Of a stretch of 64,000 nt of DNA, positions 59,621 to 64,000 are shown in pieces. The stretch lies in assembly GCA_028688225.1 (NCBI GenBank), contig JAQTYQ010000004.1:124001-188000 (forward strand). Reading direction: 5' to 3'. Below the pieces are notes generated by a model that saw only the letters and a program-made list of their open reading frames with translations, had not been told where the DNA came from and ran no database searches. Both the position numbers and the translations under genes were made by a program. How positions within the stretch are numbered: the first letter of the stretch is position 1; the number at the start of each line of letters is the position of its first letter. Source of the DNA: Opitutaceae bacterium. Lineage in GTDB: Bacteria > Verrucomicrobiota > Verrucomicrobiia > Opitutales > Opitutaceae.

Positions 59621-60067
59621 TCAAAATTCGTCGAAGGGACCCTGGCCCTCGGCGCCGTAGAGTTTCTCGGTCTCCCAATTGACGGTGCGCTCGATCACGG
59701 CGAGGCAGGATGCCGGCGTTGCCAGCAATTGCTCCTGGGCGGCGGGACGCAGGTAAGCCGGGGCATGGGCCACAAGCGCATCCTTCGCCGAGCGGCAAAA
59801 CGCGGCCAGCGCCTGAGAGGGCGGTTGGTTCGCAAACTCACACCGTTTTGCCTCCATCGCCCGTTCCGCCAGCTCGCGCAGGCGTTTGGCCTGGGCCGTG
59901 GTGGGAATGACGATCGGGAGTTGGCGCAGATCGCCGGTCTCCCATTTCTGGGTATGCTTGAGGAACTTCATCTTGAAGTAGCTCAAGACGTCGGAATTGA
60001 ACACGGCTAGAAATGCCAGTGGATCCAAGACCTCATTGCGCGGGGTAACCCTTGGCTTCCTTTTGCA
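59621..60067 (-). pseudogene. 3' remnant of a PglX/type IIG-like adenine methylase
   Basis: About 150 residues (LDPLAFLAVFNSDVLSYFK, KWETGDLRQLPIVIPTT, then a helical tail ending KLYGAEGQGPFDEF) resemble the C-terminal target-recognition end of PglX-type BREX or type IIG methylases. These proteins usually exceed 1000 residues. The rest is missing and the cinA gene begins 35 bases beyond. It lies next to the broken DUF3800 gene, marking a decayed defence locus. Confidence 0.6.
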
Positions 60068-60101
60068 CGTGGAATTGCGCACGCTATGTGGTGGAACGCA
60101 C

Positions 60102-60605
60102 ATGGATATTGGAGTCGAATTGAAGCGATTGATGGTCCGAGAGCCCCGGCTGACGCTGGCCGTGGCCGAGAGCCTGACCTGCGGCCGGCTGCAGGCGCGG
60201 ATCGGCGCGATTTCGGGCGCCTCGGACTTTTTTCTCGGCGGGCTCACCGCCTATGCGCTGGCGCAGAAGGTGCGGCACTTGGGCGTGGATCACGGGCCGG
60301 TCGAGCCGGTCAACGCCGTCTCGCCCGGGGTCGCCGAGCAGATGGCGCGCGGGGCCTGCGCTTTCTTCGGCAGCGATCTGGCGCTGGCGACAACCGGATA
60401 TGCCGAGCCGGCGCCGGAACGGGGGGTGACGCACCCGCTGGCGTACTGGGCGCTGGCGCACCGGCGCACGGACAATTCGCTGCTGCTGCGCCACGGCCGT
60501 GTCGAGCGGCCCGGCGCGACGCGGGTGGAGATGCAGGAGGCGGTAGTCGGGGCTGCGCTGGCCACGCTCCTAAGCTACTTGCGTGAACTCCGGGGCGCCG
60601 CTTGA
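60102..60605 (+). CDS. pncC: CinA C-terminal domain protein (nicotinamide-nucleotide amidohydrolase-like)
   Basis: A 167-residue CinA/PncC domain (LAVAESLTCGRLQARIGAISGASDF-type start, AVSPGVAEQMARGACAFFGSDLALATTGYA). PncC deamidates nicotinamide mononucleotide in NAD recycling. Here the usual G(x)AGP-type segment is replaced by YAEPAPERG, so activity is less certain. The start is the ATG closest to the domain. Confidence 0.8.
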   Translation: MDIGVELKRLMVREPRLTLAVAESLTCGRLQARIGAISGASDFFLGGLTAYALAQKVRHLGVDHGPVEPVNAVSPGVAEQMARGACAFFGSDLALATTGYAEPAPERGVTHPLAYWALAHRRTDNSLLLRHGRVERPGATRVEMQEAVVGAALATLLSYLRELRGAA

Positions 60606-60789
60606 CATGTTGTAGCCCTGCGGCCGCCGGGAGGAAAAACATGCCAACGATTGAACATTTCCCCGGGCAGTGAGGCCTCCGGCGTCGGGGCACAGTGCTT
60701 CAGCCTGCGCGCTTTGCCGGAAGGGCGCGGGCTAAAAGCACCGCGCTACCCGGCAGCCGCCGGATTGGTGCGTGTCGTCGCACTGCCGG

Positions 60790-60826
60790 CAGGCAACATG
60801 TCAACTAATAGATGACATGTCGCCTG
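60790..60826. repeat. 14-bp inverted repeat with 9-base loop
   Basis: CAGGCAACATGTCA pairs with TGACATGTCGCCTG with one mismatch, around ACTAATAGA. It lies between the converging cinA and VOC genes, so it may stop transcription from both sides. No T-run is seen. Confidence 0.6.
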
Positions 60827-60864
60827 GGGAGCGACGACCTTTGTCGCGACGCGAGGAGGCGCAG

Positions 60865-61311
60865 TCAGGTCCGCTCGTTCTGAAAGAGTTCGATGATCTC
60901 GCCGCCCGGGCCCTGGAAAAAGGCGATGCGGACGGGCACGGGCCCGAAGCCGTTGGTCGTCTGGATGGTGACATCCTTGGGCTCCATCGTCACCTTCATG
61001 CCGGCGGCACGGACCCGGGCGAGGACGGCATCGGTATGGTCGGTTCGCAGCGCCAGGTGGATGATCGCGCCCTCCGGGGCCGGCGCATAGGCGGGATCCT
61101 CGAAGATCTCGAGGTAGTTGCCGTCACCGGTATCGAGCATCGTGGCGCGACGGCCGCTGCCCGTGGTCCAGGCCAGTTTTTGCCGGAAGCCGAGAACGTC
61201 GGTGTAAAACCGGTTCGTGGCCTCCCAGTCACGCACCTTGATCGCGACATGATGGAAACCGCAGCCAGGGACGAGTTGATTGGTGCCGGGCATCGGGTGA
61301 TGGGCGGGCAT
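60865..61311 (-). CDS. VOC-superfamily (glyoxalase-like) protein
   Basis: About 148 residues. FHHVAIKVRDWEATNRFYTDV is the first beta-alpha-beta unit with the His metal ligand. NYLEIFEDP gives the mid Glu, IIHLALRTDHTD the second His and GGEIIELFQ the last Glu. The four ligands are present, so it is probably a metal-dependent lyase, isomerase or dioxygenase. Substrate unknown. 61293 is an alternative start. Confidence 0.82.
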   Translation of the reverse strand: MPAHHPMPGTNQLVPGCGFHHVAIKVRDWEATNRFYTDVLGFRQKLAWTTGSGRRATMLDTGDGNYLEIFEDPAYAPAPEGAIIHLALRTDHTDAVLARVRAAGMKVTMEPKDVTIQTTNGFGPVPVRIAFFQGPGGEIIELFQNERT

Positions 61312-61392
61312 CCGGGGCCGTGAGTTTCGTTTTCCCAGGCAGTGTCTGCCTTCGGACCCCGGGAGCAAAAAAACAGGGCAGCCTCGCGCGGT

Positions 61393-62067
61393 TCAGGGGC
61401 TGAGCTGCTGGAGGTAATTCATGAGCGGCTGCGCCTCGGGCTGAGGTTTGACCCAGTCGCTGAACAAGAGCTCGGGGACGCCGTACTCGGTGTGATAAAA
61501 TTGCCGGGTGGCTTCGGTCTGGGGCGAGATCGTGCCGGTTTTCACGGTCGCGCCGGCATAGAAGCCCTTGACGTTGGAATAAACGAGCACCTGGGCGGTG
61601 AAAGTCTCGGTCGCACGCTCGGCTTCGGCAGCAAGTGGGCCGGCGACAGCCTTGGCGTCGAGACCAAAGTTGAAGCGCGGTTTGAAGAGGAGCCGGGTGG
61701 ACGTGTCGTCCATCAGCACGTAGATCGTCTCGATGGATTTGCCGCCGGCCTGCAGGCCGAAGCTGAGCTCGCCCGCCTTGATGAACACGGGGAGGCTCCA
61801 CTGGCCGTTGGCTTTCTTGACGAGCGCCACGCCCCAGCCGTCCTTCACCCCCAGCAGCAGGCCGATCTGCACCTGGTTGACAATCACCACCCCCTTGGCG
61901 CGGCGCAGGACATCCGCCGGAATGGCGCGGGCGGGATAAAGCATGGTGCTTTGGAGGATGGCCTCACAGGTCTGGAGGCGGGCGACATAATCGGCGCGTT
62001 TATAGTCGGCGGCGCCGGCGGCGGTGGCCAGCGAAAGCACGACGGCGAGAAGCAGGAGTCTTTTCAT
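61393..62067 (-). CDS. Exported SYLF-domain lipid-binding protein
   Basis: A 224-residue protein with a signal peptide (LLLLAVVLSLATAAGAA) and a SYLF (Ysc84-like) domain: LQTCEAILQSTMLYPARAIP, AKGVVIVNQVQIGLLLGVK, SFGLQAGGKSIETIYVLM. SYLF domains bind phosphoinositides in eukaryotes; in bacteria they are secreted with unknown role. Confidence 0.85.
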   Translation of the reverse strand: MKRLLLLAVVLSLATAAGAADYKRADYVARLQTCEAILQSTMLYPARAIPADVLRRAKGVVIVNQVQIGLLLGVKDGWGVALVKKANGQWSLPVFIKAGELSFGLQAGGKSIETIYVLMDDTSTRLLFKPRFNFGLDAKAVAGPLAAEAERATETFTAQVLVYSNVKGFYAGATVKTGTISPQTEATRQFYHTEYGVPELLFSDWVKPQPEAQPLMNYLQQLSP

Positions 62068-62267
62068 GGGAGAGTGGATACCCGGCAGGGGGTGAAGTTC
62101 CCGGCGGTTTGATCAGGATGTGAAATCAGCTATGCCACGGACGGCGAGGAATGAAAAGAGCAGAGTATGGGCTGCTGCAAGACGGCAGAATGCCAGCCCC
62201 CAAAATTCCCAGACCCTGCCCGGACGCAAGATTTTGCGGGGCAGGTCCCCGGGACGGGGACCCGCCC

Positions 62268-62639
62268 TCAATCAAGCCCCCGGGCTTCAAGATCAGATTC
62301 ATCCCAGCCGAGATAGTGGCCCAGCTCATGCAGGTAGGTCAGCCGCACCTCCTGGCGGTAGATCCTCTCGTCACCCTCGGCATAATCCCAGATATTTTCC
62401 AGAAAGAGCAGGATTTGCGGCGGGAGGGGCTGGGGCGCGCCCGGATCGGCATCGTGCGGTTGGCCGACGAAGAGACCGAGGAGGTCGGGCTCCCATCCCT
62501 CGGCGAGGATGTCGTCGTTGGGATGGGGTTCGTAGCATACCGGCACGCGCCGCGCCTGTTCGCGCACCGCCGCCGGCAGCCGGCTCTGCGTGGCGGCGAC
62601 AACCTGACTGGCGATGGTGGCGAGCTGGCGGAGCTTCAT
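62268..62639 (-). CDS. Minimal zincin metallopeptidase (DUF1025-like)
   Basis: A 123-residue protein with HELGHYLGWDE, an HExxH motif with downstream acidic ligand as in the DUF1025 metallopeptidase-like family. The IYRQEVRLTYL segment precedes it. Target unknown. The ~200 bases separating it from the SYLF gene contain GC palindromes but no gene. Confidence 0.82.
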   Translation of the reverse strand: MKLRQLATIASQVVAATQSRLPAAVREQARRVPVCYEPHPNDDILAEGWEPDLLGLFVGQPHDADPGAPQPLPPQILLFLENIWDYAEGDERIYRQEVRLTYLHELGHYLGWDESDLEARGLD

Positions 62640-62875
62640 GAGGGCGGAGGAAAGACGGGAGCGATCTGGCGTGAGGCGAATGACAGGATGACGCCGCGAG
62701 GGCGCCGGCCCGTTACCGGTCTACCCCTGCTCACTGGGGCATTTTCGGCGCAAGGTCGAACCGTTCGTGGCGGCATCATTACCGCGCGGTCCTGTAACCG
62801 GCCGGGAGCGGTGGCGTCATGGCCCCCATCGGAATCCAGCACCAAACGTCAGCCATTGTCAGCCAATCAATATCC

Positions 62876-63349
62876 ATGAAATCAATGTTTAGAACCGCGC
62901 TCCTGGCCGCCGGTCTGGCCGTCGCGGCCCTGCCATCCGTTCGGGCGGCAGACAGCCCCGCGGCCCCTGCGGCCGGCGACCAAACCCCCGCACCACGATG
63001 GCAGCATGGCCCGGGAGAGCGACTGCAACGTCTGGGCGAAGTACTCAACCTCACTCCGGAACAAAAGGACCAGGTGGCGGCGATTTTCAAGGCAGACGGC
63101 CCGCAGGGTCGGGCCATCATGAATGACACGTCGTTGTCGCGAGCAGAACGACGGGCCAGGATGCGGGAGTTCAGGAAGGACATGCGCGCCAAGATTCGCG
63201 CCGTGCTCACACCCGAGCAGCAACAGAAGTTCGATGCGATGCCGCGTCGGGGTCACGGTCCCCAAGGCCGGAGGCCCGCGGATGAGCCATCGACTCCGGG
63301 CGGCAATCCACCGGCCGGTGGCGCAACCCCCGCCAGCAGCGGCACCTGA
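62876..63349 (+). CDS. Spy/CpxP-like exported protein
   Basis: A 157-residue protein with a signal peptide (MFRTALLAAGLAVAALPSVRA), two LTPEQ motifs (LNLTPEQKDQVAAIF, VLTPEQQQKFDAM) and an intervening basic helix (RAERRARMREFRKDMRAKI). This is the LTXXQ pattern of Spy/CpxP periplasmic chaperones. The C-terminus is disordered and Pro/Gly-rich. Other start at 62819 lacks a signal peptide. Confidence 0.8.
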   Translation: MKSMFRTALLAAGLAVAALPSVRAADSPAAPAAGDQTPAPRWQHGPGERLQRLGEVLNLTPEQKDQVAAIFKADGPQGRAIMNDTSLSRAERRARMREFRKDMRAKIRAVLTPEQQQKFDAMPRRGHGPQGRRPADEPSTPGGNPPAGGATPASSGT

Positions 63350-63464
63350 AGCGTTTCCTCGGAGACGCCCTCCCGAGGTTTCACAACCCGCCGCGGTGCC
63401 GATGGGGGCCGCGGCGGTTTAATTTTCGACAACCGGTGCCGGCCGGTGCACCGTGGCGCCCGGC

Positions 63465-64000
63465 ATGAAGCACGAGCGACTCCTGATCGCCGGCGGCGGC
63501 GCAGCGGGTTTTTTTGCGGCGCTGGCCTGCGCCGGGCAGAATCCGTCCGCGCGGATCACAATCTGTGAGGCCACGGCCCAGCCGCTCGCAAAGGTCCGGA
63601 TCTCGGGCGGCGGCCGTTGCAACGTGACGCATGCCTGCCTTGAGCCCGCGGAGCTCGCCCGGCACTATCCGCGGGGCGGACGTGAATTGCTGGGTCCGTT
63701 TCATCGCTGGGGTCCGCGCGAGACGATGGCGTGGTTTGCGGCGCGCGGCGTCACCCTCAAAACCGAGGCCGACGGCCGCGTGTTCCCGACAACGGATGAC
63801 TCGGGCACGGTCGTCGACTGTCTGCGCCGGGCCGCGGAGAAGGCGGGGATCACGGTACGCACGCGGTGCGGCGTGCAGGCGGTGCGTGCAGGCTACGAGG
63901 TGAATTTCACCACAGGGGGGACCGTCGCCTGCGACCGTCTTCTGCTTGCCACCGGCGGCGGCGCATCCGGCGGCGGCTTTGAACTCGCCCGCCGGTTGGG
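63465..64000 (+). CDS. HI0933-like NAD(P)/FAD-dependent flavoprotein (partial)
   Basis: The gene runs off the window. The 178 visible residues show LLIAGGGAAGFFAALA as the FAD-binding motif, KVRISGGGRCNVTH as the family signature and GRVFPTTDDSGTVVDCLR. This is the HI0933/YhiN group of predicted aminoacetone-type oxidoreductases of unknown substrate. The ATG is preceded by GGCGCCCGGC without a clear Shine-Dalgarno. Confidence 0.88.
   Translation, partial: MKHERLLIAGGGAAGFFAALACAGQNPSARITICEATAQPLAKVRISGGGRCNVTHACLEPAELARHYPRGGRELLGPFHRWGPRETMAWFAARGVTLKTEADGRVFPTTDDSGTVVDCLRRAAEKAGITVRTRCGVQAVRAGYEVNFTTGGTVACDRLLLATGGGASGGGFELARRL

Overview
The window is GC-rich and gene-dense. It looks like chromosome from a Verrucomicrobiota bacterium, most likely Opitutaceae-like. 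The evidence is a rpmH-rnpA-yidD-yidC block, a PPi-type phosphofructokinase, overlapping metX-metW, two TonB receptors (one with the FVVEA-type N-terminal motif common in Opitutus relatives), and many palindromic intergenic repeats. This placement is an inference; no rRNA or other marker gene is present, and I recognised no tRNA, rRNA, CRISPR array, prophage or complete insertion sequence.

Region 1 (1-21 kb) concerns redox chemistry, Fe-S/metallocofactors and metal uptake. A CoA-disulfide-reductase/rhodanese fusion is followed by a minus-strand run: COG1237 metallo-hydrolase, peptide deformylase, Mrp/NBP35 ATPase, COG0731 radical SAM protein, ferritin-like protein. Divergent from it is a COG0523 GTPase coupled to an orphan SufB. 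Further on, a NifX-like protein, a thioesterase, a truncated DUF89 gene and a flavin-binding split-barrel protein run divergently from a DUF134 regulator. The same palindrome, GGGCATATGCTC, lies at three places: ahead of the CoA-disulfide reductase, between the hydrolase and the GTPase, and between nifX-like and DUF134. In each it falls between possible -35 and -10 hexamers. I read this as one regulon, probably governed by the DUF134 protein, for assembling or protecting an iron-containing cofactor. A NikR gene with a good NikR-type operator, a TonB receptor, a second TonB receptor with a ZIP transporter, an ECF S-component-like protein and cytochrome bd complete the region.

Region 2 (21-47 kb) is mostly housekeeping: prmB, holA, purB, brnT/brnA, pfp, metX/metW, yebC, yidC/yidD/rnpA/rpmH, SRAP, hslR-like, a family-4-like uracil-DNA glycosylase, an RRM protein, FKBP and dus. 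Small accessory genes, a DUF4143 remnant and repeats lie between.

Region 3 (47-64 kb) has a three-gene histidine kinase/response regulator set, two Hsp20 genes, PLP enzymes of sulfur amino-acid metabolism, xth, and a decayed patch holding a frameshifted DUF3800 gene and a 3' remnant of a PglX-like methylase. It ends with cinA, SYLF, a minimal zincin, a Spy-like protein and a flavoprotein that runs off the end.
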